From Emergomyces orientalis (taxonomy: Eukaryota; Ascomycota; Eurotiomycetes; Onygenales; Ajellomycetaceae), in contig MOWL01000026.1 in assembly GCA_002110485.1 (NCBI GenBank), positions 434,001 to 498,000 of the forward strand: a DNA stretch of 64,000 bases, in the 5' to 3' direction. The first letter of the stretch is position 1; every line of letters starts with the position of its first letter. The notes under the pieces are model-generated. The model was not told the DNA's origin. It saw only the letters and a program-made list of their open reading frames with translations, and did no database searches. Of this stretch, positions 51,732-63,966 are shown one piece after another. Position numbers and translations under genes: made by a program.

Positions 51732-53977
51732 ATGTCGGCAAGTAAGCCCACCTACAAAGATGGCCCATCGCATACTCAAGTTGCTTGTATCGGCACTGGA
51801 GTCTCCGGAATTGCCTTGGGAGCGACGCTGAAAAGGTGGTATAATTTCGACGACATACGATTTTTTGATCGCCATCCAGACAGCGGCGGGACATGGTGGG
51901 CCAACCGATATCCTGGTAAGTTGGAGTCTCATATATGGATATTTTCCTCGAAGGCTCCAAAAAAGGAAAACAAGGGAAGCTAACTGTTGCCCCAGGCATT
52001 GCGTGCGATATCCCGTCCGGGTTGTACAGCTTTTCTTTTGAATTGAATCCCGATTGGGGAAAGTTTTTGTCTTCGGGTGAAGAAATCAAAGCCTACCATG
52101 ATCGTGTCCGAGACAAATATTCTCTTAGGGACAAAATGGTCTTCTCAACTGAAGCCCTCCGCTGCGAATGGGACGATGAGTCGAGCCTTTGGACGATGTA
52201 TCTCCAAGATCTAAAGACTGGAGAAGAGTATAGCCACAAGTGCCAGATACTTTTCAGCGCAGTTGGGCAACTTGTTGTGCCTCGCAAATGCGATATCCCC
52301 GGCAGTGAGAAGTTCAATGGCCGTATCTTACACTCAGCGGAGTGGGATTCCTCCGTGGATCTGAAGGACAAGAATGTCGTCGTTCTTGGTAATGGCTGTG
52401 AGTATATTATGATAGTATTCCGAATTCTTAGGCCGCTAACAAACAATGTTGTATTTTCCCAGGCACCGGATCGCAAATAGTTCCCTCGATTTTGCCTGAG
52501 GTGAAGCATCTCACTCAGATAGTCAGGTCAAAGCACTGGATTTTCCCGACCATCAATACCCGCTATTCATCGTGGGTTAAATGGATGTTTCGTTATATTC
52601 CACTCACGATGCGGTTGCAGAGATTTCTGATCTTCTGGCTCGCCGAGCGCAGTTGGGGTTTGTTTCAAATGACCAAGAAGGGTATGGAGCTACGACAGAA
52701 AAGGCGCTCGATGGTAGAAAAATACATGCGCAAAAAAGCCCCAGACAAGTACCACGATCTCCTCATTCCTGACTTCGAAGTCGGATGTAAAGTTAGTTTG
52801 TTGAATAAATAGGGAATCCCCCCGCCTCCCCCCAAAGCCCATGCATGTAGGTAGGAATACGAGCTGACATCCTCCGTTTTCCCAGCGCCGAATTTTTGAC
52901 AGCAGCGGGTATCTCAAGTCCCTAAACGCAGATAATATTACATTAACCGATGACAAGCCATTGGAAATTCTTCCCGAAGGCGTAAGAACCGACAAAGGGC
53001 TCATAGAAGCCGACGTAATCGCGCTAGCTATCGGTTTCCAGACCACACAATTCTTCCACGGATTGGAGATTGTCGGACGAGATGGGCTGAGTGTCAAGGA
53101 ACACTGGTCCAAATATCCAGGGCCAACGGCTTATAACTCCTGTGCTATCAACGGGTTTCCCAACTTCTTTATGTTATTAGGTCCCAATTCGGCGACCGGA
53201 CACACATCTGCGATCATAGCGTCGGAGAAGTGAGTACTCATTTTCGTTCGATTTCGTTAGCATTATATACTCTAAGGAAGAAAAAAGGGGTGGCAGAGGA
53301 CAGTTTGTTAACCAGTAAAAAAAACATGTCCACAGCGCTATAAATTATGCACTGCGCATTCTAAAGCCCGTATTCGATGGAGAAGCAAACTCGGTCGAGG
53401 TCAAGCAGGAGGCCGAAGAAAAATACGCTTATGAGGTTCAAGCTACGCTTGACAAGACTGTTTTCAATTCCGGAGGTTGCCGCTCGGTATGTGATACTCG
53501 CTCTTTGCTCCCTCCATCTTTTTTCCTCTCGTCGTTTCGTTCATAACCCCACCCCTGGCAGCTACCACGGAGGCTAACTTCCCCAATTTCTAGTGGTACA
53601 TCCAAGACAACAAGTGGAATCCAACAAATTACCCATGGTCCCAGGCGTATATGTGGTACAGGAGCCTCTTCCCCACCTGGTCGGATTGGAATATAAAGGT
53701 ATGTCTAGCATATCAATTAAACTAATGCAATTATATAACTAATGACCACTGGACTCTACAGCGGAGCTCCCAGCAGAAGAAAAGGAAGACAGCGAAGCTT
53801 TTATTCGCGTTGGCGGCTATAACTTTGAATAGTTTCGTGGTATGGAATTTATACCCCCAGCTGCCTGCTCAGTTGGGAATATCGGCGGCGTCGCTCAAGT
53901 CGACTTGGGAGCGTGTGTTAAAACGATTTGGTCGTTTGCTGCAACATTCGTCCTTTTTCTTCTTCTTTTGTCTCTGA
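51732..53977 (+). CDS. Flavin-dependent Baeyer-Villiger-type monooxygenase
   Basis: Seven exons: 51732..51915, 51996..52397, 52463..52791, 52886..53229, 53336..53486, 53594..53698 and 53762..53977, giving 576 aa; all introns are GT-AG. FAD-binding VACIGTGVSGIALG has G21-x-G23-x-x-G26. GGTWWANRYPGIACDIPS is the usual BVMO second segment. The family fingerprint F-x-G-x-x-x-H-x-x-x-W is FNGRILHSAEWD at 168-179, ending in D instead of P, as in many fungal enzymes. The NADPH-binding GNGCTG is at 192-197. Late motifs ALAIGFQTT and NFFMLLGPNSATGHTS are present. After WSDWNIKRSSQQKKRK there is a hydrophobic helix (about 518-538), so the enzyme is probably membrane-anchored by its tail. Such enzymes insert oxygen next to ketones or oxidise N/S atoms; the substrate is unknown. 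No biosynthetic cluster surrounds it. Confidence 0.9.
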
Positions 53978-56900
53978 TGATCTAGTATGTTTTGTACGCT
54001 TGATGGTTGGTTTGCTGGGGGTTTCTTATCAGGTCTCGGTACAATTTGCATATTTAGATATAATCGTGTCGTTGATTAGTTTTCATACCATAATTACCTA
54101 GGCAGATAAATACAGGAATTCTGTTTTCTTTTCTATATTCATTAGCATATTAAAATATGTCGCAAACTTCTGCTTTGAATAGATCTCATTCTCGTTATTG
54201 TTTCGAACACGCATGCGAAAGTCTAGAGAGCCCGTTTCCATAGCACTAAAGGCAATCAGAAACATTATCAGGTTTAAAGAAGCCTACAACGGCTGGTAAT
54301 CCCATTAATCCAGTAATATTTTTTCATCCCATTTGATTTTCTCGTCAATGGGTATTGCAAAAATATAATGTTCCCTATTCTTAGGCAGCCCATGGTTTTG
54401 TGTAAGATGCCGCGCTGAATAGAGAGAAACAAGAGCCACCAAGAATTGTTAAACTAAAAGAAATATGGAAATAAACCATTCGTTCTATTCCCCAAAACAT
54501 CAATCAAGGTCCCTGTAATCCTTTTTTATGTGTATGGGAATAAAGAGCTGGAGGGACGCGGGTAGTGATTGCTCAGAGCTCAGATACATCGACGACGACG
54601 ACGATTGATCTCAACCCTTTGTATCTCCGATCTCCTTCTCTTTCTTCTTCTTCTTCTTCTTCTTCCTCTTCTGAGTTGTGAAATCATTCAATGCCGCTTC
54701 TATTGAACTGGGCGCTTGGCAAACTTCAAGTCATTCAGTCTGGAAAATTAGACAAGAATTCCTAGCAGCCTACCCAATTCCGAGTACCCCAATCCCTAGC
54801 GACAACACATACAGATTTACCAGATCCCATCATACTTTTTATCTTGGTCTGTGCGCTTTGAATCTGAGAAAATTTTCTGCATTATTCAGCTGAGACCGTA
54901 AGCAACTCTGTCGTTGTCATCAAGCATGAGGTATCAAAATCTGAGCTTACGCCTCTCACAATCAGTAGGGTTGAGCTGACCATCACTCTGGAAACTGTTA
55001 ATCTGAATTTGTAGTACCTCAAAAATATCTTTGATTGTATGAAGCTTTGATATTGCTGTTGACCCAGGAATCCCGAGCTATCTTGCCAGTGCTTACTGGC
55101 AGCATGACTCGGCATCATTCTAGATCAAGGGCACTGTCTTAATTCGACAATCTGCATGCTTTCGACTGCATACGCCAGTCTAATCGGAACATGCATTCCT
55201 TGTATGCGCAACTTCTTGTCGCTGGGGCACGAGATTTCTGGGGCAGTTTGAACGATGTGTCGCTTGGGAGAACAAGAGCATGCAAGGGGCGATAGTGGGT
55301 TCCAGGGACAATTATATCGAGGCACCTTGGACTGCGTGTCTAAGCAAGTGTAGAAGCATGAAAGGTTGATGCCCAGCCTTAAGCGCCTGTCCGCCATGAT
55401 TGGGAGCGAAATTAAAAATTTAGGCAGTGAATCGAAAACGCGTCCATCAATGAAGCTCATTGATTCTGATACTCCAACCAAGGAGCCCAGGGCGATAAAC
55501 TGACCAACATTTTCAAAATTAAGCAAAAAGCCACCCGAAAAAGCAAACATGGCTTTTGACAATCCCTTCCTCAACATATGAAAACTAGCCGGCCTCTTAA
55601 ACACATATCACCGTCGGCAAAGCGGTTTCTCATTCCATCAGGCTTCGGTACCAGTAAGCTGATTAAAGCGAGAAGAAACACATCTATCAATCCCTGGGTT
55701 ATTTTTATATGAATCATATTGTCGCAATTGCAGCTGTTGCTCCGTACCTCAGACCGGGGGGGCGGGGTACGCCGTCCGTCCCTCAATCTGATAGACAGAG
55801 CAAAAAAAAAGTGCGCGCGTCGACTCGCTCGCTCACTGCGGCCTGAAAGTTCCAAAAAACAAGATATGCACGCAGCAGCAATCTTCGATCCACCTGATTT
55901 GCCGTTTTTGCCGAGAGGGGCTCCTGCATTGAGCTCACAGATGCAGCCACTCGGCCGGCACATGGAAACTAAACCAACCTGGTACAAGCGGCGCAGATTC
56001 CAGAAATTTTCGCGCCCTACCGCCGGCATGACTCCATGTTTAAACGCATGAGTAACGAACCAAAACATCCCGAGTGCGGAAGCATGGCGGAAAAGGGGTC
56101 TGTGCAATGCGCTCGTTGTATCCGATTATGAAGCCGAAATTTTCCCCCCGAACAGAACAGATTTTTTTTTTAATTTTTTTTTTTTAATTCCATTTTTGCT
56201 AAGGGCCATATGCAATCAGTGATTATGACGGCCTTCACCTCACTAGCCTACTTAATTTCGGCTACTCTCTAGCTATTGACACGGAGTCATCCTTGATGGA
56301 GAGACTTCACTATATCATTCTGAACCCCACTATTGCCACCCAGCGCGATGGGCTAGGCAATCGAGAACAATTGCAACCCCCGCAATTAGTCCATGAAGAG
56401 ATGACGCGAGACCGTCAAACTGCTAAAGTAGCCGGGGGTTTCTTTTTGAAATTTTTTTGAAATTTTTTTTGCCTCTAACTTTTCTGGTTTATGATTCATA
56501 ATCAATCAACTGTTCCAAAGGATCGTTCTTGCTGCTGCCCCCAAACTGCTAGGAAGCTGTCACCGTTACACTACATATACTTTCCTCCTTCTTTCCGTTG
56601 TTCTCTTAGTAGTATATATATATATATATACATCTATATCTATATCTATATATAATTCCCCTGCAAAATATATCTTCGCTTGCTGAATATTGAATTCTTC
56701 ATAGAGACAAAACATATGCGCCGGTCCATGGGCATAAATAAAATCCGACATCTTTATCTCTATTTTATTATATGATATTGTTTCTTCCGCAGTAATTAGA
56801 CAGCCCTTCTTCTGATGGAAAATTCCAATCGATAGCCCATTAGAAAGCCTTGTTCTTACCTTTGCGCGTTCCACTTCGGTAACTTTTCTCTTCGGGATCT

Positions 56901-57372
56901 GCTTCAGCGCCCCTTAGTTACACCCTTGTCGATAAATCTTCCTTTTAGGTGTGTTCCCCATTTCTGTTTCCCTTTCCCTGCTACAGGAGCATTGTATATG
57001 GACCTATCTTCTCGTACCCGAAAATCAAAATGGAATGGGGATAAGCAGCTAATTGAGTCATAGCGATTGTTATAACTATAGTATAGCACCAGAAGCGGAG
57101 CAATTGACCGGATCGATATCGTTATCCTGAAGAGAAAAAAGCCAATTCTCAGGGTAACACTCCCAGACCCGATATATACTGTTTTGCCCTTGATTCGCAT
57201 TGGGTAGTTTTGAAACAAGCGTACAAGTCGTGTTCAGTCCTAGAAGCACCTCATTCAAATAGCCCTCTTCTTCAGCTATTCATCCCCGCAGACCAGCAGA
57301 AAGCAAGAAGATCGATGAATAAATATTCATAACAGGCCAGTCATTGAAATACCCAGGTGAAGTTTCGAGAGG
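53978..57372. other. Long intergenic region, 3.4 kb
   Basis: Between the monooxygenase stop and the MFS gene start, both plus. Features: TTC/CTT runs near 54640-54665, poly-T with poly-A-like runs at 56161-56187 and 56450-56470, and an ATATAT/CTATAT tract at 56610-56653. Minus-strand frames 55125-55604 (159 codons) and 55571-56107 (178 codons) overlap each other and have no domain, so I do not call them. Confidence 0.45.
56610..56653. repeat. AT / CTATAT low-complexity tract
   Basis: TATATATA run passing into repeated CTATAT units. No gene involved. Confidence 0.85.
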
Positions 57373-58818
57373 ATGGAGAAATTCCCGCCTGATATCAGCG
57401 CTTCAGCGGATCCCGAAAAGGGGACCAGCCCCAACATTGGAAATAATGGGAAATCCTCAGTTTCCTCCAGCCGTGAATACAATGACGACCTTCGAATTGC
57501 GTGCGCTTCACCCAGTTTATCCCTCACACCTACTGATGCAGGCCAAGTTAGTAAGGAGGGCGTGTTAGGAAAGACGCTCTCTCTTGTCCGGACAAAGGAC
57601 TCCGGGATTGACCCTGGCCCTCCACCTGACGGGGGTTTCAATGCCTGGTTCCAAGCAGGTTTGTCTCATTTCGTCATTTGCAATACCTGGGGTTACATCA
57701 ATAGTTTCGGTGTGTTCCAACAACACTACACGGAATCTTTGCAACGGGCACCATCAGATATATCTTGGGTGGGAAGCATTCAGATTTTCCTGCTCTTCTT
57801 CATAGGGACATTCTCCGGCCGTGCAACCGACGCTGGTTATTTCAAGGTTGTGTGGAGCATAGGCGCGATAATTCTAATCTTTGGGATCTTTATGACTTCA
57901 CTAACCACGACATATTGGCAACTTTTCCTTTCTCAGGGACTGTGCATGGGTATTGGCTGTGGGCTTCTCTTCTGCCCTACCATCGCACTAATTCCGACAT
58001 ACTTCTCCTCTAAACGAGCAATTGCTCTGGCAATCGGTGCCTCTGGGTCCGCAACTGGAGGTCTTATTTTCCCCGCAATCGTACAGTCATTGCTACCCCG
58101 CATCGGATATCCTTGGACGATGCGGGTTTTAGGCTTCTTCACCCTCGCCACGTTGACTCCCTGCTTCATATTCCTGCGACAACGACTCCCACCCCGCAAG
58201 AGCGGGCCATTCTTCGACTGGCCTGCCTTCAGAGAGACGAAGTATTCTCTGTTCGCAATTGCTATGTTCCTCAATTTCTGGGGTCTATATGTTGCCTTTT
58301 TCTACCTCAGTAGCTTTGGCCGCGACATCATCGGTCTCTCACGAAAAAAGTCGATAGATCTCCTATTAATGTTGAACGGAGTTGGATTCATTGGCCGACT
58401 TATACCAAACTATGTATCCGACTACTATTCGGGGCCATTCAATGCCCTTATCCCGTTTACCCTTATCTCAAGTATCTTAATATTCGGCTGGATAGGGATT
58501 AACGATGTCAACGGGCTGTATGCATTCTCCATTCTGTATGGATTCTTCGCAGCAGGCATCCAATCCATGTTTCCTGCAAGCTTGTCGTCCTTGTCTCCTG
58601 ATCTAAAAAAGACAGGCATTCGTTTCGGGATGATTCTAAGCATTGTTAGTTTCGCTTCATTAACAGGATCGCCAATCGCAGGGGCTTTGATTCAGTTGAA
58701 CAACGGCGGCTATTTGTATGCACAGATTTTTGGCGGTCTTTCGATGTTAGTGGGGACAGTGGTCCTGATTTGTGCAAGGCTTTCGGTGACGGGACCGGTA
58801 TTGATGGCAAGGGTCTGA
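57373..58818 (+). CDS. MFS monocarboxylate-transporter-like protein
   Basis: Single exon, 481 aa. A polar N-terminus of about 78 residues leads to PPPDGGFNAWFQAGLSHFVI, the D-G-G-(Y/F)-x-x-W signature that begins TM1 in the MCT/MCH family. About twelve hydrophobic spans follow. The TM1-2 loop NSFGVFQQHYTESL and WVGSIQIFLLFFIGTFSGRATD, as well as YFSSKRAIALAIGASGSATGGLIFP between TM4 and TM5, are characteristic of fungal members. The central loop is short, with RLPPRKSGPFFDWPAFRETKY. Animal relatives carry lactate and pyruvate; most fungal ones have no proven substrate and some serve riboflavin or secondary metabolites. No intron, unlike the DHA2 gene at 1-3 kb. Plasma membrane location is expected. 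Confidence 0.9.
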   Translation: MEKFPPDISASADPEKGTSPNIGNNGKSSVSSSREYNDDLRIACASPSLSLTPTDAGQVSKEGVLGKTLSLVRTKDSGIDPGPPPDGGFNAWFQAGLSHFVICNTWGYINSFGVFQQHYTESLQRAPSDISWVGSIQIFLLFFIGTFSGRATDAGYFKVVWSIGAIILIFGIFMTSLTTTYWQLFLSQGLCMGIGCGLLFCPTIALIPTYFSSKRAIALAIGASGSATGGLIFPAIVQSLLPRIGYPWTMRVLGFFTLATLTPCFIFLRQRLPPRKSGPFFDWPAFRETKYSLFAIAMFLNFWGLYVAFFYLSSFGRDIIGLSRKKSIDLLLMLNGVGFIGRLIPNYVSDYYSGPFNALIPFTLISSILIFGWIGINDVNGLYAFSILYGFFAAGIQSMFPASLSSLSPDLKKTGIRFGMILSIVSFASLTGSPIAGALIQLNNGGYLYAQIFGGLSMLVGTVVLICARLSVTGPVLMARV

Positions 58819-59752
58819 GGTATATAGACTATTTTTATCTGGAAACAGCGGGTTTCATGTATAGAGCTACCCAGGCATCATTTTTCATTTGTGGTTTCTT
58901 CGTGCAAGTTTGTGATTTTTCCACCTTTCTTTAATACATGATGGCGGCGTGGTTTGTTTCCATTTTCCACGCCCCCTGCTGTCTTTCGCACGACATTGGT
59001 TTATAAAGCGGTGATAATTTATGTTTGATATGAGCATTGGGTAAATGACAGATAGGCGTTCGTGAAATAAAAAATGAGTTGAAATTTGGTTTTCAGAGAA
59101 TATGAAACACAGTAAGCTCAGAAAAAGCTCGAGATCTTCTTCCTATGCCAGGGTCAAGACGTCACAGGCTGGATGTTCTTTGAAGAAATTAGCCACGCAA
59201 CCACGCAGTCACGCCGCCATTAGTAGTAGTGGTGGTAGTAGTGGGGAAGGAATTGCTAAGGCCTTGGGTGCCTCAAATTCTGCACAAGCCCCTATACATG
59301 CTTCGGTCCCCTTGATGCCGCCTTCGAAAAGATCCGCGAGATATCAATGAAGCAGGAGGTCACATGGGCATTCTGCTGAGTCATGGGCGGTGATGTGTCA
59401 GTCATGTTATTCTGTGAGTATCATTTTCTCATCGAACGAGTATAAACTCCCACCGTTTCTTCTGCTCCTTGGCTATAGAGAATTTTCTTCTTTTACTTTT
59501 CGAAGCCGAGGATACCTGTGAGACTGTATTACTGATCGAGCTGCAATTTATTCAGAACCGTATTCCAGTTTTCGTCTACCAAACGCCTACCTCACTTTGC
59601 TTGCAACGCCCCGCAACTATCCTACTAACGCCTCATTTTCTGCCCCTCGCTCCCACTTGTCCACCACTGTTCGTCGCCAAACTCCCTTTTCACTTTTATA
59701 TTGCCTGCCTCTATTATACGCCTCCCGTTCAGTCTAACGTAAAAATTTCAAT
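58819..59752. other. Intergenic, MFS 3' flank and PP28-gene promoter
   Basis: A plus-strand open frame at 59102-59350 (82 codons, Ser/Ala/Lys rich) has no recognisable domain. A TAGTAG/TGGTAG stretch is at 59220-59242. The last 120 bases are C/T-rich leader. Confidence 0.45.
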
Positions 59753-60683
59753 ATGGCTCCCCGTGGACGCGGAGGAAAATTCAGTAAACCAACTCGTGGA
59801 GGCATGTACCTTTACAGTCAAAGCTACCCCGCCATCACTCATTGGATTTGATATTAACCCCTCTTCATTATTTATTTAGGAGGCAAACACTTCAGTCGTA
59901 ATCTCCAACCTTTAGACAAAGATGGAAATCCTCTGGGCATGTGGCGGGTACGTTATATTTTCCTCCCTCCCTTGCAAAATTCCAAGAGATTAATTTGAAG
60001 TTTATCAAGCTCAAAGCTAACATGCTGCTATATTTCTCCAGGATCCCAATGATATTGTAGCTGAGTCGGAAGAAGAAGATTCGGAAGAAGATTCCGAGGA
60101 AGAATCCGAGGAGGATTCCGAAGGGGAATCGGGACCAACCCACTCTGCCTCTGGGCAAGAAATGACCCGCGAAGAACGCAAAGCCGCCGCCAAAGCTAGG
60201 AAGGAAGCCGCCATTGCCAAAAAGAACAAAGTCGCCCCAGGCGACCTACCCCCCTCCGATGACGAAGATGAAGACGATGAAGACATGCCCGCTAATCCCA
60301 ATCATACTGCCAAATCACGCTCTCAAGCCGCCAAGGGCCCTGCCGCAGTTAATGGGGAGGCTGCACCCACACCCGCCAAATCTGGTGATGTGTCACAGCT
60401 CTCGCGTAGGGAGAGGGAAGCTATTCAGGCCCAACAGGCGCGTGAGCGGTATATGAAGCTGCATGCTGAAGGCAAGACTGAAGAGGCTCGTGCGGATCTC
60501 GCCCGCCTCGCTCTCGTTAAAGAGCGTCGTGAGGCGGAGAAGGCGCGCAAGGAGGCGGAGAAGGAGGAACGGGAGGAACGAGAGCGTGAAAAGGCCGAGG
60601 CAAAAGCGAGGGAAGCTAAGTTGCGAGATGCTGCGCTTGGACCTGCAGCGAAAGGCAAGAAAATGACCCCAAAAAAGAAATGA
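59753..60683 (+). CDS. PP28/PDAP1-family casein-kinase-substrate phosphoprotein
   Basis: Three exons, 59753..59801, 59880..59947 and 60042..60683, give 252 aa. The first junction uses a GC donor (G|GCATGT) and gives K-P-T-R-G-G-G-K-H-F-S-R; a GT alternative six bases upstream (C|GTGGAG) would give K-P-T-R-G-K-H-F. The N-terminal RGRGGKFSKPTRGG and LDKDGNPLGMWR are typical of fungal members. Residues about 45-66 are an acidic Ser/Glu block with many casein-kinase-2 sites. From about 80 it is a charged, Lys/Glu/Ala-rich helix likely to form a coiled coil, with LSRREREAIQAQQARERYMKLHAEGKTEEARADLARLALVKERREAEK matching the PP28 domain. Function in fungi is not known; the animal protein is a heat- and acid-stable phosphoprotein that binds PDGF. 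The tail is Lys-rich (GKKMTPKKK). Confidence 0.82.
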
Positions 60684-62330
60684 TTTATGCCATATCTGGT
60701 TCTTTTTATATATCACTCCTTTCTGCACGCGTGCTTTCGCGGTGCTTTATGACATATCTTGCATCTTTTGGTTGAGCTGTTATTTTCCTATTCCCTTTTC
60801 ATTTTATTCCTTCAGACTTTCCTCGCAGTTATTATGCAACACAAACTTCAAACGAAAGATCTCCATCATTTTTTGGAATTTGGTTTCTCATCCCAGTCTG
60901 TTGAGCCGCTGGTTTTTATGTCGCTTTCATTGTTTTCTTTCCTTTTTTATTGTCTTCGGTGATGAAAGGATGGCAGGCGTGCATACATACGAACAACTTT
61001 CTCACTCCATACAGCGGCCGAGACGAACATGAATAGTTATGAAAACAAAGCAACTCCTCTTAACTCAAATATAGAGTACAGGGGAGAGAGAAAACCAGAG
61101 CCAATTGAATTTTTTTTTTTTTTTTTTTTTTTTAAGGAGGCGTACATTGCCAACCTAAACAGTGATCATATTTCCCCTTCCATCTCCCACCCATCTATCT
61201 CTTTCTTTTCCTCTTCCTCTTCCTCTTCTTCCTTCTCCATCGATTTCCCATCGATTTCCCTTTCATTTCTCCTGTACATGGGCATTCTATACTCCTGCGA
61301 GCCGACTCACCTCCGTGAGTAACGCACAGGAGCAGACACTCAGACTCTTTAGGCACAGTGCACCCCTCGAACATGTCGCGAGTAGGTGGTTAGCAATAGA
61401 CCCTCGTTGGAAGGCTCTTGCGAAAACGGAAGATAAAGCAAAGCCAAAAGGCAACTCAAGTTTTCAAAAATATGTAACAAAACAGCTGTAATGATGGAAA
61501 ACTAGCTAGCAGCTCACTATGGGGTTTCGTTTGCAAGGGCATTGTGAGCTTTGGGGAATGATGCCAATTAGGGCAACTGGGCCCACGTGCCTTTTGAGTA
61601 AGGTCTGTCTTTATATTCATTGGGTGGTTTGGTCTTGATCACGACCTGTTAGAATATATGGAATATGTAGGGTACATTCTAGAGAGGTGCTGCAAAACTT
61701 ACGAACGCTTGCTCCGTACTCCCGCCGGCAGCGCAAAAAAGGCAATAGCTGAAGAAAATACTTAATATATAACTTTGGTCCCATTTCGAAAAACACAAAC
61801 ACACAGTACCCCCCTCTTTAAAAAGCATATATACTTACCCCGTGCTCTGATACTCACTTTCGCGGCCATATATATATGCGTTTAATAAATGGAGGAAGAA
61901 AGGGGTTATTTCCCTGGATGAGAGAAATCATTATTATGTTTCAAGATCATAACCAAGAACCTGCACCGCCATCCCGCAAAATATAGTAATATATAAAGAA
62001 AGAAAAAAAAAGGAAAAAAAAGGAAATAAGCAACACTTAAAATCCCCATCAGAATAAGTGGGAAAATATAGCGTAAATACATATATCCATCCCCTCAAGG
62101 GCATAAGGAGACTGATATGGGGCATTCCAGAGACGAAACAGGGGTAAGGACATTTCATGTTTCCGTAGACCATGTTGCTCTACCTCCTCTCCCTTTCTAA
62201 TTCTTGTAGTGGGTAAGCATTTTCACGCCACTTCTTTTCTCTTTCCCAACTTACCATCCCCACAGATACCACAGTCACCCCATCACATCACATCGCGATT
62301 TATTCAAAAGTGTGCTTTACATTAAACGCA
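60684..62330. other. Intergenic, convergent 3' ends, low complexity
   Basis: Between the PP28 gene (+) and GMH1 (-). Has a C/T-rich tract (61160-61275), the 24-base poly-T, a TATATATA run near 61869-61878 and A-rich runs at 62000-62025. No gene recognised. Confidence 0.5.
61110..61133. repeat. Poly-T tract, 24 bases
   Basis: Uninterrupted run of T on the plus strand in the intergenic region downstream of the PP28 gene. Confidence 0.9.
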
Positions 62331-63847
62331 TCATACTCCCCAAAACAACCCCTCCACAGCCATCCCCTGTCCCACTATCCCCCAGCCGACGATCAGACTG
62401 ACCAGCCACAGTACGGCAAGAATAAGAATCGGAACGAGCAATAGTTCCGTATGGTGGAGGAATGGCAGAGCGTTGTAGCCCAGAAAGGTGATGTAGGTGT
62501 AATACGTCAGCGCGGAGAGATAGAGGGTATTTCCAAGGACTGTGGCGAGTGTGCTTGGTGATGATTCGGATGTGGATGAGTTTCGTGTGAGGATTGGGAG
62601 GAGGAGGAATTGCAGAACGTATAGATGCAGGTAGAGGGGGAAGAAGGCGCGATTCGATACCTGTTGAAGAGCGATTTTGTTAGTTAAACGGCGTCACATT
62701 GTCATACAGAGGGGCGCGGCGCGCCGCGTCGGGCGTATCGCCAACTGGGGCCTGAGTAGAACGGGGGATCACGCACATCAAAGCAATACCCAAACTCAAC
62801 CTGCTCCTTCTCACCGGGTTGCGCAAATAACCCCTGCGCCGCGCCCCGCCGTCTTGTCCTGCCCAGAATAGTCCTCCCACCCCGCCATGCGCCGATTCTC
62901 GCCGCCGGCCCGCCCGGTCCAAAGAGCCGCCCGACGAGGAAATATGCCAGTGTCGATACGAGGAGCGAGGAGCCGATAAAGTGGACGAATATGAAGAGGA
63001 AGGATAATCGGACTATGGCACCGAATGAAGGGGTGTATGCTAGACCCCAGGCAAGGGCTGTGAGAAGTAGGAAGAAGGAGAGGAGGTATGTGAAGGAAGG
63101 GTCGGGGCGGTGCCAGGTGTTTTTCGTTTCTGGATGTGGGGTTTTTGCTGGGTTAGTTGTTCGAAAAGGTTATATCCGAGGGAGGTTAGGTATATATATA
63201 TATTTACGTTTCTACGCGCCGTTGGGATTCATGTCAGCTAAGTTATTTCCTGTTGATGATGGGGAGAGGGGGGTAAAGCCTAGGGAGCAGCGGGGACGTA
63301 TAAAAGAATAAAAAGAGGAAAATATGAAACAAACTGACATGATAGTACATAGACTTGAACACCTTCTTGGGCGCGATAAGCAGCGACGTCATTTCCCAAA
63401 TCGCCATTTCGAAATCCATCTGCGGGAATTTAAATAGTCTGTTTGCATACCCAAATGCGTATTGAAAATGAATAAGCGTCAGAATCAAACCAAATGTAGT
63501 TTCCCATCCGGTGTCATTCATTCATTCATATTTGCTGGCATCATATCGATCGGTTTTGTTTTGTTTTTGGTTTCTGGGGGGGTTTTTTTTTCTCCTTCTT
63601 CTCCATTTTCATGCTTGCTTGCAGAATCCCATCAACAGAAGTGTACGGGGGGGAACACTGGACGGGATGACGAAACAAGACCCAGAATTACAACCCAAAC
63701 AAAAACGGAAAAGAAAAAAAGAAAAAGAAGGATTCCTCACCTCCGGAAAAACCTAGGCATGCGTATCGACGATTCCCGCCGCGGAGCTGTGCCGCCAAAA
63801 TTGGCTGGGCCAGCATGCTGCCGGGGCACGGAGATGTGAGGGTTCAT
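62331..63847 (-). CDS. GMH1: UNC-50 family Golgi membrane protein (Gmh1)
   Basis: Four exons on the minus strand, 63741..63847, 63335..63438, 62777..63129 and 62331..62660, give 297 aa. The junctions restore R-F-F-R-R-L-F-K-F-P-Q-M-D-F, then Y-Y-H-V-K-T-K-N-T-W-H-R-P-D-P-S-F, then E-F-G-Y-C-F-D-V. FPQMDFEMAIWEMTSLLIAPKKVFKSMYYH and NTWHRPDPSF are the family core. Five or six membrane spans follow (ALAWGLAYT, IVRLSFLFIFVHFIGSSLLVS, AFFPLYLHLYVLQFLLLPIL, YYTYITFLGYNALPFL, ELLLVPILILAVLWLVSLIVGWG). A basic Gly/Arg-rich loop lies between spans 2 and 3. Gmh1/Unc-50 sits in Golgi/ER membranes and works with the Arf-GEF Gea1/Gea2 in vesicle traffic. The donor of the second intron is the less usual GTTTGT. 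The first intron is 302 nt, long for this genome. Confidence 0.88.
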
Positions 63848-63966
63848 GGCCCCTCGTGGATGGAGGGTTCTGGCAGTGGACGGGGGAGGGGGGTGAAATG
63901 AGGCCTAATCAAAGATTTTGAAGGAGGAGGAAAGATGGAAAAACGTGAGTATGTCGAACCCTCGCT

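Noticed and set aside
51732..53977. The monooxygenase seemed frameshifted in six places.
   Set aside because: Each break coincides with a GT-AG intron and the joined frame matches the family throughout.
55125..56107. Two overlapping minus-strand frames of 159 and 178 codons.
   Set aside because: They overlap in different frames, have no recognisable motif and no convincing splice pattern; chance frames are more likely.
51732..58818. A metabolic gene cluster made of the monooxygenase and the MFS transporter.
   Set aside because: They are 3.4 kb apart with no synthase, regulator or other tailoring gene between or beside them.
59102..59350. Plus-strand 82-codon Ser/Ala/Lys-rich frame.
   Set aside because: Low complexity, no domain, between a 3' flank and a promoter.
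62661..63334. An alternative donor GTCAGT after YYH in GMH1.
   Set aside because: It puts the next exon out of frame; GTTTGT seven bases later fits the frame and restores the conserved KTKNTWHRPDPSF.
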